Positions 35,675 through 42,751 of a stretch of 64,000 bases of DNA are shown here, piece after piece (within the stretch, counting starts at the first letter, position 1; each line of letters opens with the position of its first letter). The notes beneath the pieces were generated by a model. That model did no database searches. It was not told the DNA's origin and saw only the letters and a program-made list of their open reading frames with translations. Position numbers and translations under genes: made by a program. The stretch comes from Klenkia brasiliensis (GTDB lineage: Bacteria > Actinomycetota > Actinomycetes > Mycobacteriales > Geodermatophilaceae): contig NZ_FNCF01000003.1 of the NCBI RefSeq assembly GCF_900100695.1, positions 186,001 through 250,000 of the forward strand, written 5' to 3'.

Positions 35675-35950
35675 GTGATCCGTCTCAAGAAGTCCCCCTC
35701 CGACGTCGCCGTCACCTTCGCCCTCGAGGAGCAGGCCGTGCCCGGCCCGGTCTCCGTCGTCGGTGACTTCAACGGCTGGACGCCCGGCACCCACACGCTG
35801 AAGAAGCGCAGCAACGGCACCCGCAGCGTCGTGGTGAAGCTGCCCGCCGGCGAGCCCGTCCGCTTCCGCTACCTCGCCGACGGCGGCGTGTGGCTGGACG
35901 ACCCGACCGCGCACGCGCACGACGAGCAGGGCTCGCTGCTGCACCTCTGA
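35675..35950 (+). CDS. Isoamylase/CBM48 early-set domain protein
   Basis: A 91-aa single-domain protein of the glycogen-binding early-set type. GPVSVVGDFNGWTPGTHTLK and FRYLADGGVWLDDPTAHAHD show the conserved GDFNGW and W-x-DDP motifs of CBM48/AMPK-beta domains. Such stand-alone domains bind alpha-glucans or act as regulatory subunits. GTG at 35675 has GGAG 6 bases upstream. Followed by a strong terminator hairpin. Confidence 0.85.
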   Translation: MIRLKKSPSDVAVTFALEEQAVPGPVSVVGDFNGWTPGTHTLKKRSNGTRSVVVKLPAGEPVRFRYLADGGVWLDDPTAHAHDEQGSLLHL

Positions 35951-35960
35951 GCCGTCCCGC

Positions 35961-35996
35961 GCGAGCCCCCCACCCGGTCCCGGGCGGGGGGCTCGC
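35961..35996 (+). terminator. Terminator hairpin after the CBM48 gene
   Basis: GCGAGCCCCCC pairs with GGGGGGCTCGC; the loop contains a second small stem (CCCGG/CCGGG). It starts 10 bases past the stop codon. Confidence 0.75.
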
Positions 35997-36083
35997 GTGC
36001 GTCCGGGGACTGCCGCCCGGGCCCGTTCTTGGTTAGCGTCCCTCAGGACCGGCCCACAGCCGACCCCCAGGAGGGACCTCCCG

Positions 36084-37523
36084 ATGCACGCACCCCGCGC
36101 CGCGGCGCCCGCCGTGGTCCTCGCCGCCGCCCTCGTCCTCGGCGGCGCCGGAGCCGCCCACGCCGCCCCCGGCGGCCCCGGCCCGCGCTGGGTCGACGGC
36201 GCCACCACCTCCACCGACCTGTACTTCCCGAACGCGGGCAACGGCGGCTACGACGTCGCCGACTACGACCTGGAGCTGGCCTACGACCCGGCGAGCGGCC
36301 GGCTCGACGGCACCGCCACCGTGACGCTCACCGCGACCCAGGACCTCCGCAGCCTCAGCCTGGACCTGCGCGGGCTCACCGCCACCGCGGTGTCGGTGGA
36401 CGGGAAGCCGGCCCGGTTCGCCCAGACCCCGCCGCCCGAGGACGGCCGCGGCGGCGAGCTCGTGGTGCAGGCCGCACCGAAGCTGCGGGCCGGCACCCAG
36501 CACACCGTGACCGTGGTCTACGGCGGCGTGCCCGGTCAGCCCCTCGACATCGAGGGCGCGAACTACGGCTGGACGTCGACCGCCGACGGCGCCCTGGTGG
36601 CCAACGAGCCCGAGGGGGCCTCGACCTGGTACCCGGTGAACGACGCCATCACCGACAAGGCGACCTACACCTTCGCCATCACCGTGCCCGAGGGCCTGAC
36701 CGCCGTCGCCAACGGCGAGCCGGTCGGACTGCCGGTCACCGCGGACGGCCGGACGACGTGGACGTGGCGGGCGTCGGACCCGATGGCCAGCTACCTGTCG
36801 ACGGCGTCCATCGGGGACTTCGTGCAGACCACGTCGACGGGTCCGGGCGGGCTGCCGGTCCTGGACTTCGTGGACGCCGACGTCACCGGGCGGGCGCTGG
36901 AGGTGACCCGGGCGTCGCTGGCCCTGCAGCCGGACATGGTCGCGTTCTTCGAGGGCGTCTTCGGGCCCTACCCGTTCACCTCGACCGGCTCCATCGTGGA
37001 CGACGACTCGGTGGGCTACGCCCTGGAGACGCAGACCCGGCCGGTCTACTCCGGCTACGCCTCGGAGGACACCGTCGCGCACGAGCTGGCCCACCAGTGG
37101 GTCGGCGACTCCGTCACGCCCGACACCTGGCGCGACATCTGGCTCAACGAGGGCTTCGCGACGTACGCGCAGTGGCTGTGGTCGGCCTCGCGCGGCGGCC
37201 CGACCCCGCAGGAGCAGTACGACGCGGTCTACGGGATCGACGCCGGCGACGACTTCTGGTCGGTGGCCCCGGGCGACCCGGGTGCGGCGGACCTGTTCGA
37301 CGCCGCCACCTACGACCGCGGGGCCGCCGCCCTGCAGGCGCTGCGCACCCGGGTCGGCGACGACGCCTTCTTCCAGGTGCTCCGCCGCTGGACCACGGAG
37401 AACGCCGACGGGTCGGTCTCGACCGCCGACTTCGTGGCGCTGGCCGAGCAGGTCACCGGTCAGGACCTGGGCCAGTTCTTCACCGACTGGATCGACACCC
37501 CGGCCAAGCCGTCCGGGTACTGA
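36084..37523 (+). CDS. Secreted M1 family metallopeptidase (aminopeptidase N-like)
   Basis: Exported zinc aminopeptidase, 479 aa, lacking the long C-terminal domain of PepN. A Sec signal peptide occupies about residues 1-28 (PAVVLAAALVLGGAGAAHA, cleavage after AHA). The N-terminal beta domain follows. The catalytic domain has VAHELAHQWVGD with the HExxH zinc site and, 18 residues later, NEGFATY supplying the third ligand Glu. The exopeptidase GAMEN-like loop appears as GYALETQTRP rather than GAMEN, as in M1 relatives of this secreted group. Start ATG at 36084 has CAGGAGGG upstream. It is a monocistronic gene flanked by strong terminators on both sides. Confidence 0.9.
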   Translation: MHAPRAAAPAVVLAAALVLGGAGAAHAAPGGPGPRWVDGATTSTDLYFPNAGNGGYDVADYDLELAYDPASGRLDGTATVTLTATQDLRSLSLDLRGLTATAVSVDGKPARFAQTPPPEDGRGGELVVQAAPKLRAGTQHTVTVVYGGVPGQPLDIEGANYGWTSTADGALVANEPEGASTWYPVNDAITDKATYTFAITVPEGLTAVANGEPVGLPVTADGRTTWTWRASDPMASYLSTASIGDFVQTTSTGPGGLPVLDFVDADVTGRALEVTRASLALQPDMVAFFEGVFGPYPFTSTGSIVDDDSVGYALETQTRPVYSGYASEDTVAHELAHQWVGDSVTPDTWRDIWLNEGFATYAQWLWSASRGGPTPQEQYDAVYGIDAGDDFWSVAPGDPGAADLFDAATYDRGAAALQALRTRVGDDAFFQVLRRWTTENADGSVSTADFVALAEQVTGQDLGQFFTDWIDTPAKPSGY

Positions 37524-37528
37524 CACGA

Positions 37529-37564
37529 CGGAGCCCCCCACCCGCGGACGGGTGGGGGGCTCCG
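37529..37564. terminator. Bidirectional terminator between M1 peptidase and desaturase
   Basis: A perfect 16-bp stem (CGGAGCCCCCCACCCG and its complement) with a 4-base CGGA loop, 5 bases past the peptidase stop and 12 bases past the end of the convergent desaturase gene. Confidence 0.8.
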
Positions 37565-37576
37565 GTGCCGGGTCGG

Positions 37577-38800
37577 TCAGGCGGCGAGGGCCTGCTCGGC
37601 CTGGGCGCGCTGCGCGCGGTCGTAGGCGCGGCGGACCTTGGGGCCGCCGGTGGTCAGCTTGTAGAGCTGGGCCACCTGCTTCGGGGCGTTCGCCGGGGTG
37701 GTCGCGGCCATCCAGCCGTTGGGCAGCGACAGCCGGAAGACCTTGTGCCAGGCGCTCGCGACCTGCTTGGGCAGCGACGCGGTGTGGTAGCGCAGGCCGT
37801 ACTCGTCGAAGATCGCCTTCACCTTCGGCGCGATCTCGGCGTACCGGTTGCTCGGCAGGTCCGGGAACAGGTGGTGCTCGACCTGGTGGGACAGGTTGCC
37901 GGTCATCACGTGCATGGCCTTCGAGCCGGAGATGTTGGCCGAGCCGAGCATCTGCCGCAGGTACCACTCACCGCGGGTCTCGCCGTCGATGGAGGTCTTC
38001 TCGTAGGTCTCGACGCCCTCGGGGAAGTGCCCGCACATGATCACCGAGTGCGACCACAGGTTGCGCACCAGGTTGGCGACGAAGTTGGCGGCCAGGGTGG
38101 GCACGAAGCTGGGGCCGGACAGCGCGGGGTGCACCAGGTAGTCCTTGGTGGCCTGCTTGCGGATCTTCTTGAGCACCTGCTTGGCGGCGGCCTTGAACTT
38201 CGGGTCGTTGCGCCGCTCCTCGGTGGCCAGGTTCTTGCCCAGCTCCAGGTCGTAGGCGGCGATGCCGTACTCGAAGAAGCAGGCGTTGACGAAGTTCCAC
38301 AGCGGCTGGGCCAGGTACAGCGGGATCCACTTCTGGTCCTCGTCGACCCGCATGATCCCGTAGCCGAGGTCGTTGTCCTTGCCGATCACGTTGGTGTAGG
38401 TGTGGTGCAGCTCGTTGTGCGAGTGCTTCCACTGCTCGGCGGGGCTGGCCATGTCCCACTCCCACGTCGTGGAGTGGATCTTCGGGTCGCGCATCCAGTC
38501 CCACTGGCCGTGCAGGATGTTGTGGCCGATCTCCATGTTCTCGAGGATCTTGGCCACGCTCAGGCCCGCCGTCCCGATGATCCAGGCCGGGGGGAACTTC
38601 GACAGCAGCAGCACCGCGCGGCTGGCGAGCTCGAGCTTGCGCTGGACGTCGATGACCTTGCGGATGTAGGCGGCGTCGTCGGCGCCGCGGCTGTCGACGA
38701 CCTCCTGGCGGATGGCGTCCAGCCGGCGGCCGATCTCCTCGACGTCGGCGGCCGACAGGTGGGCGACGGGGTTGTCGGACTTCTTCTGCAGGGCGGTCAC
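37577..38800 (-). CDS. Membrane fatty acid (acyl-CoA) desaturase, DesA3-like
   Basis: Di-iron integral membrane enzyme that puts a double bond (typically delta-9) into stearoyl- or palmitoyl-CoA; 407 aa. All three His boxes are present: GHNILHGQWDW (93-103), HSHNELHHTYTN (126-137) and, in the C-terminal part, HQVEHHLFPD. Length and boxes match mycobacterial DesA3 (Rv3229c). Start is GTG (MTALQKKSDN). The ferredoxin-reductase gene directly upstream, 23 bases away, corresponds to Rv3230c, the electron donor of DesA3. A PucR-type gene diverges from the operon and may control it. Membrane fluidity is the expected role. Confidence 0.93.
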   Translation of the reverse strand: MTALQKKSDNPVAHLSAADVEEIGRRLDAIRQEVVDSRGADDAAYIRKVIDVQRKLELASRAVLLLSKFPPAWIIGTAGLSVAKILENMEIGHNILHGQWDWMRDPKIHSTTWEWDMASPAEQWKHSHNELHHTYTNVIGKDNDLGYGIMRVDEDQKWIPLYLAQPLWNFVNACFFEYGIAAYDLELGKNLATEERRNDPKFKAAAKQVLKKIRKQATKDYLVHPALSGPSFVPTLAANFVANLVRNLWSHSVIMCGHFPEGVETYEKTSIDGETRGEWYLRQMLGSANISGSKAMHVMTGNLSHQVEHHLFPDLPSNRYAEIAPKVKAIFDEYGLRYHTASLPKQVASAWHKVFRLSLPNGWMAATTPANAPKQVAQLYKLTTGGPKVRRAYDRAQRAQAEQALAA

Positions 38801-38823
38801 GTGCTTCTCCTCGTCGTCGGGGG

Positions 38824-39897
38824 TCAGTGGTCGATGTCGCAGGCGCCGGCGGCGGCGCTGATGCAGGTCTGCACGAGCACGCCGTCACCGGGGGCGGCCA
38901 CGGTCAGCTCGCCGTTGCGGATGTCGCGGACGGCGCCCTCGCGCAGCGGCAGGACGCAGCCGTAGCAGATCCCCATCCGGCAGCCGCTGGGCATGATCAG
39001 CCCGGCCTCCTCGGCGGCGTCCAGGATCGGCGTCGCGCCGTCGGACTCCACGGTGGTGCCGGTCTTGTTGTAGGTCACCGCGCCGCCCTCGCCGGTGACG
39101 AGCACCCGCGGGCGGAACTGCTCGATGAGCAGCTGGTCGGCGATGCCCTCGGCGGCCCAGTGCTCCTCGAGCGACTCCAGCAGCCCGGCCGGGCCGCAGG
39201 CCCAGGTGGTGCGCTCGTGCAGGTCGGGCACGAGCTCGGCCAGCTCGGCGGGCTTGAGGAAGCCGTCGCGCTCGGTGTGCCGCTCGACCAGCCGCAGCCG
39301 GCCGGAGGCGGCCAGGGCGCGCAGCTCGTCGCCGAACACGACGTCCTGCGCCGTCGGCGCGGAGTGCACCAGGACGGCGTCGGGCAGCTCGTCGAGGTGG
39401 TTGCGCAGCATGCCCATCACCGGGGTGATGCCGGAGCCGGCGGTGACGAACAGCGCCTTGGCCGGCCGCTGCGCGGGGAGGGTGAACTCGCCGGTGGCCT
39501 GGTCGAGCTGGATGACGGTGCCCGGCCGGAGCTCGCGGACGACGTGGTTGCTGACCTTGCCGTCGGGGATGGCCTTGACGCAGATGCTGATGGTGCCGTC
39601 GGTGGCCGCCCGGTCGGAGGTGACCGAGTAGGCCCGCCACTGCCGGACGCCGTCGACGTCGACCCCGATGCGGATGTACTGGCCGGGCACGTGCTCGCGC
39701 CACCCGCGGCCGGGCCTGATGACGACGGTGACGGCGTCGGCGGTCTCGTGCCGCTTGGCCACGACCTTGCCGCGCAGGTCGGCGCCGCTGCGCAGCGGCG
39801 CGAACAGGTCCAGGTAGTCGCGGGGCAGCAGCGGGGTGGTGGCGGCCTCCACGAGGCGCGTCACGCGGTCGCGCAGCCCGAGTCCGGTCGACGTCAT
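38824..39897 (-). CDS. Ferredoxin reductase (FAD plus 2Fe-2S), electron donor of the desaturase
   Basis: NADPH-dependent reductase, 357 aa, of the Rv3230c type. FAD domain: RAYSVTSDR (flavin-binding RxYS motif). NAD(P) domain: LFVTAGSGITPVMGML and WACGPAGLLESLEEHW. C-terminal plant-type [2Fe-2S] cluster: PSGCRMGICYGCVLPL and a final Cys in VLVQTCIS. It passes electrons from NADPH to the adjacent acyl-CoA desaturase. ATG start at 39897, promoter region shared with the divergent PucR-type gene. Confidence 0.93.
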   Translation of the reverse strand: MTSTGLGLRDRVTRLVEAATTPLLPRDYLDLFAPLRSGADLRGKVVAKRHETADAVTVVIRPGRGWREHVPGQYIRIGVDVDGVRQWRAYSVTSDRAATDGTISICVKAIPDGKVSNHVVRELRPGTVIQLDQATGEFTLPAQRPAKALFVTAGSGITPVMGMLRNHLDELPDAVLVHSAPTAQDVVFGDELRALAASGRLRLVERHTERDGFLKPAELAELVPDLHERTTWACGPAGLLESLEEHWAAEGIADQLLIEQFRPRVLVTGEGGAVTYNKTGTTVESDGATPILDAAEEAGLIMPSGCRMGICYGCVLPLREGAVRDIRNGELTVAAPGDGVLVQTCISAAAGACDIDH

Positions 39898-39920
39898 GGA
39901 TCGATGATGTCCCGTCGTGG

Positions 39921-39970
39921 GGGGTGAATACCTGTGCCCTCGACGTGAATCACGGAGTACTTTTCACCCC
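39921..39970. promoter_or_regulatory. GTGAAT repeats in the desaturase/PucR divergent promoter
   Basis: GGGGTGAA (39921) and its complement TTCACCCC (39963-39970) flank the palindrome CGTGAATCACG (39944-39954). So the half-site GTGAAW occurs three times in 50 bases, spaced about two helical turns apart. This looks like a multi-site regulator region, and the divergent PucR-type protein is the natural candidate. Confidence 0.45.
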
Positions 39971-40017
39971 CGACGAACAACGATTCCGGGAACTCCCCGG
40001 TCAGCGAGGAGGTGCCG

Positions 40018-41166
40018 GTGCCCGAGACCCGCACGCTGTCGGTCACCGTGGCCCGCGCGATCCGCCGCGAGCTGCCGCAGGTCGCCGAGGCCACGGTCGC
40101 CACCATCGTCGCCGAGGTGCCCGCGTACGCCGACGCCTACGCCGACGGCATGAGCGCGACCATCGAGAACGCGGTGCAGCTGGCGCTGGGCGGGTTCCTG
40201 GAGCTGGCCACCACCCGCGGCGCGGCCGCCGCCGACACCCCCATCCAGCCGGCGCTGGACGCCTCCTACCGGCTGGGCCGGGGCGAGGCCCGGGGCGGCC
40301 GCTCGATGGACGCGCTGCTGGCCGCCTTCCGGGTGGGCGCGCGGGTCGCCTTCCGGGGGCTGGCCGACCGTGCCGTGGCGGCCGGGCTGTCGGCTGCGCA
40401 GCTGGCCCGGTTCGCCGAGCTGGTCTTCGCCTACATCGACGCGCTCACCGCGGCCAGCGTCGCCGGCCACAGCGACGAGCGGCAGGCCAGCGGCCGGGTG
40501 CGCAGCAGGTTGCTGGAGAAGCTGGGCCTGCGGCTGCTCGCGGCCGCGCCGCAGGACGAGCTGGTGGCCGCCGCCGAGCGGGCCGACTGGGTCCCGCCCC
40601 GCACGCTGACCGCCGTGCTGCTGCCGGCCGCCCGGGTGCGCGGTGCCCTCCCCCTGCTCGACTCCCGCACGCTGCAACCGGGCGACGACGACGTGTCGGT
40701 GCTGCTGGTGCCCGACGCCGAGGGCCCGGCGCGCGGTGCGCTGCTGCGCGCACTGGAGGGCAGGGAGGCAGTCGTCGGACCGCCGCGGCCCTGGTGGGAC
40801 GCCGCGGCCTCGCACCGGCGGGCTGCCCGGGTGCTGGAGCTGGACCCGACCGCGCCCGGGGCGGTGCCGGTGGACACCCAGCAGCGGCTGTGCGAGCTGG
40901 TGCTGCACGCCGACGAGGACGCCCTCGCCGACCTGCGCGCGGCGGCGCTGGCCCCGCTGGAGGACCTGTCCGAGAGCGCCCGGGAGAAGCTCACCGAGAC
41001 CCTGCGCGCCTGGCTGCTGCACCACGGCCGCCGCGACGCGGTGGCCGCCGAGCTGTTCGTGCACCCGCAGACCGTCCGCTACCGGATGGGTCAGCTGCGC
41101 GAGCTGTACGGCGACCGGCTCGAGGACCCGCGCACGGTCCTGGAGCTGACCCTCGCGCTCGCCTGA
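40018..41166 (+). CDS. PucR-type helix-turn-helix regulator
   Basis: A 382-aa transcription regulator. The N-terminal half is helical (about 1-160, with an RsbR-like or PucR N-terminal domain, no known ligand motif). The middle carries the CdaR-like alpha/beta domain. The C-terminal helix-turn-helix is RRDAVAAELFVHPQTVRYRM. GTG at 40018 is chosen because AGGAGG ends 5 bases upstream; an earlier GTG at 40012 would overlap that site. It diverges from the ferredoxin reductase/desaturase operon, and genes of this class are common beside such operons in actinobacteria. Lipid or fatty-acid response is a guess. Confidence 0.83.
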   Translation: MPETRTLSVTVARAIRRELPQVAEATVATIVAEVPAYADAYADGMSATIENAVQLALGGFLELATTRGAAAADTPIQPALDASYRLGRGEARGGRSMDALLAAFRVGARVAFRGLADRAVAAGLSAAQLARFAELVFAYIDALTAASVAGHSDERQASGRVRSRLLEKLGLRLLAAAPQDELVAAAERADWVPPRTLTAVLLPAARVRGALPLLDSRTLQPGDDDVSVLLVPDAEGPARGALLRALEGREAVVGPPRPWWDAAASHRRAARVLELDPTAPGAVPVDTQQRLCELVLHADEDALADLRAAALAPLEDLSESAREKLTETLRAWLLHHGRRDAVAAELFVHPQTVRYRMGQLRELYGDRLEDPRTVLELTLALA

Positions 41167-41187
41167 GGACGCGGGTTGGATGGCGCC

Positions 41188-41823
41188 GTGCTCAGGGTGC
41201 AGAACTTCACCGTGTCCGCCGACGGCTTCGGGTCCGGCGAGGGGCAGTCGCTCGAGCGACCGTTCGGGACGGCGGACCCTGCCTCGTTGATGGCGTGGTT
41301 CTTCCCGACCGCCTCCTTCCCCGGCCGGACCGACGGCGGGGGCACCCGGGGCATCGACGACGTGCTCGCCCGCGACTGGTCCCACGGGATCGGCGCCGAG
41401 ATCATGGGGGCCAACAAGTTCTCCCCGCACCGCGGGCCCTGGACGGACACGTCCTGGCAGGGCTGGTGGGGCGACGAGCCGCCGTTCGGCACACCGGTGT
41501 TCGTGTGGACCCACCACCTGCGGCCCTCGTTCTCCCTCGGCGGGACCACGTTCCACTTCGTCTCGGGGTCGCCGGCCGAGGTGCTGGCTTGGGCCGAGGA
41601 GGCGGCCGGCGGGCTCGACGTCCGACTCGGCGGGGGTGCTGCGTCGGTGCGGGCGTTCCTGGACGCCGGGCTGGTCGACACGCTGCACGTCGCGGTCGCG
41701 CCGGTGACCATCGGCGCCGGGTCACGGCTGTGGAGCTCGCCGGCGGAGCTGGAGGACCGGTACCGGCACGAGGAGGTCGCCAGCCCCACCGGCCGCGCCG
41801 TGCACCACCTGTTCTGGCGCTGA
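41188..41823 (+). CDS. Dihydrofolate-reductase-like (RibD C-terminal) family protein
   Basis: A 211-aa member of the DHFR/RibD reductase fold. NFTVSADGFGSGEGQ at the N-terminus is the family start; EIMGANKFSPHRGPW, FVWTHHLRPSF and LGGGAASVRAFLDAGLVDTL follow in the usual order, the last holding the nucleotide-binding GG motif. True folate reduction is unlikely, as the key acidic residue of DHFR is not evident; most members are uncharacterised NADPH reductases. GTG at 41188 or 41197. Its 3' end overlaps the convergent membrane-protein gene by 102 bases. Confidence 0.82.
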   Translation: MLRVQNFTVSADGFGSGEGQSLERPFGTADPASLMAWFFPTASFPGRTDGGGTRGIDDVLARDWSHGIGAEIMGANKFSPHRGPWTDTSWQGWWGDEPPFGTPVFVWTHHLRPSFSLGGTTFHFVSGSPAEVLAWAEEAAGGLDVRLGGGAASVRAFLDAGLVDTLHVAVAPVTIGAGSRLWSSPAELEDRYRHEEVASPTGRAVHHLFWR

Positions 41824-42459
41824 CCGCTGCAGCAGCAGCTGCTCCAGGAGGTCGGGCGCGGACACCAGCGCCGTCCCGACGCCGGCGCAGGGGACGGCGC
41901 AGACCAGCCCCGCCAGCAGCTGGGTCCGGGTCCGGATGCCGAGGACCAGGACGACGGCGACCGCCACGGCACCGAGCAGCAGGACGGCCGGGTCGGCCGA
42001 GTGGGTGGTGGTCCGCCGCGCGGCGTCGGCCACCAGCAACCCGACCGCAGCGGCGGTCGCCCCGGTGCCCGGCAGGTCGACGCGTCCGACGTGCGAGAAC
42101 ACCCACCCGAGCAGCGGGCCGGCGATGCCGGCCAGGACCAGCCACTGGGCGAGCACCGTCAGGTTCACCGCGTAGGGCATGCCCGGGTACTCGAGGGCGT
42201 ACATCAGGTCCTTGCCGATGTAGAAGGCGGCGACGGCGACGGCGAGCCCGGTGGTGGACGCGAGCACGGCCGGGCGCCACGGTCGGCGGGCGGAGACCAG
42301 GACGACGAGCAGGATCCACAGCCCGAAGGTGTGCGACAGCTCCCGGAAGAGGTCGTCGTAGTAGGCCCAGGCCGCGAACCCGCCGGACAGCAGACCCCCG
42401 AGGGCTGCCCGCGCGCAGAGCAGGGCGAGCCCGGGTAGGCCCTGCAGCTGCTCGGTCAC
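41722..42459 (-). CDS. Multi-pass membrane protein of unknown function (DUF6518-like)
   Basis: A 245-aa protein with about six membrane helices: LALLCARAALGGLLSGGFAA, HTFGLWILLVVLVSA, LASTTGLAVAVAAFYIG, LAQWLVLAGIAGPLLGWV, TAAAVGLLVADAA and AVLLLGAVAVAVVLVLGI. An Asp/Tyr/Glu-containing stretch between helices 3 and 4 (KDLMYALEYPGMPYAVNL) is the most conserved-looking part. I believe this is the DUF6518 type but cannot verify that. The last about 34 residues are encoded on the strand opposite the DHFR-like gene end and look like low-complexity tail, so the true stop may matter little for function. Confidence 0.65.
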   Translation of the reverse strand: MTEQLQGLPGLALLCARAALGGLLSGGFAAWAYYDDLFRELSHTFGLWILLVVLVSARRPWRPAVLASTTGLAVAVAAFYIGKDLMYALEYPGMPYAVNLTVLAQWLVLAGIAGPLLGWVFSHVGRVDLPGTGATAAAVGLLVADAARRTTTHSADPAVLLLGAVAVAVVLVLGIRTRTQLLAGLVCAVPCAGVGTALVSAPDLLEQLLLQRSAPEQVVHGAAGGAGDLLVPVPVLQLRRRAPQP

Positions 42460-42751
42460 GAGCCCACCTCCGATGCGGTCCGGTACCGCATCCTGCACCG
42501 TCGGCGCCGCCGCGGACGCCAGATCGCCCCCGGGTCGGGTGACCGCCGGGGTCGGGCTGCCGACGACCCCTCGCGAACCGGCGGCTGGACCAGGTCCGGT
42601 ACACGGGGGCGTTGTCGGATCGCCACTCCGCCGGGTCGGCGGTTGGTTCGGCGAACCGGGGCGCCGACCCGATCTGCGTCTGGTGCCTCGCCGGCCGGGC
42701 GGTCGCTCCACGAGGTCCGGAACTGTCGTACCCCTGTGGTGAAGTGCACGT
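42460..42751. other. Divergent intergenic region, no gene seen
   Basis: The longest gap in the window lies between the membrane protein and the DUF222-HNH gene. It has slightly lower GC than its surroundings (for example GTTGGTTCGGCG near 42640) and short open frames without ribosome sites or sensible composition. It presumably holds the two divergent promoters; I see no convincing -35/-10 pair, repeat or RNA element. Confidence 0.4.

Noticed and set aside
33296-36241. A 981-codon minus-strand frame over mntH and the SPL-like gene
   Set aside because: It is the shadow of genes with strong motifs on the opposite strand; only its central part (34999-35493) overlaps the real GNAT gene, in another frame.
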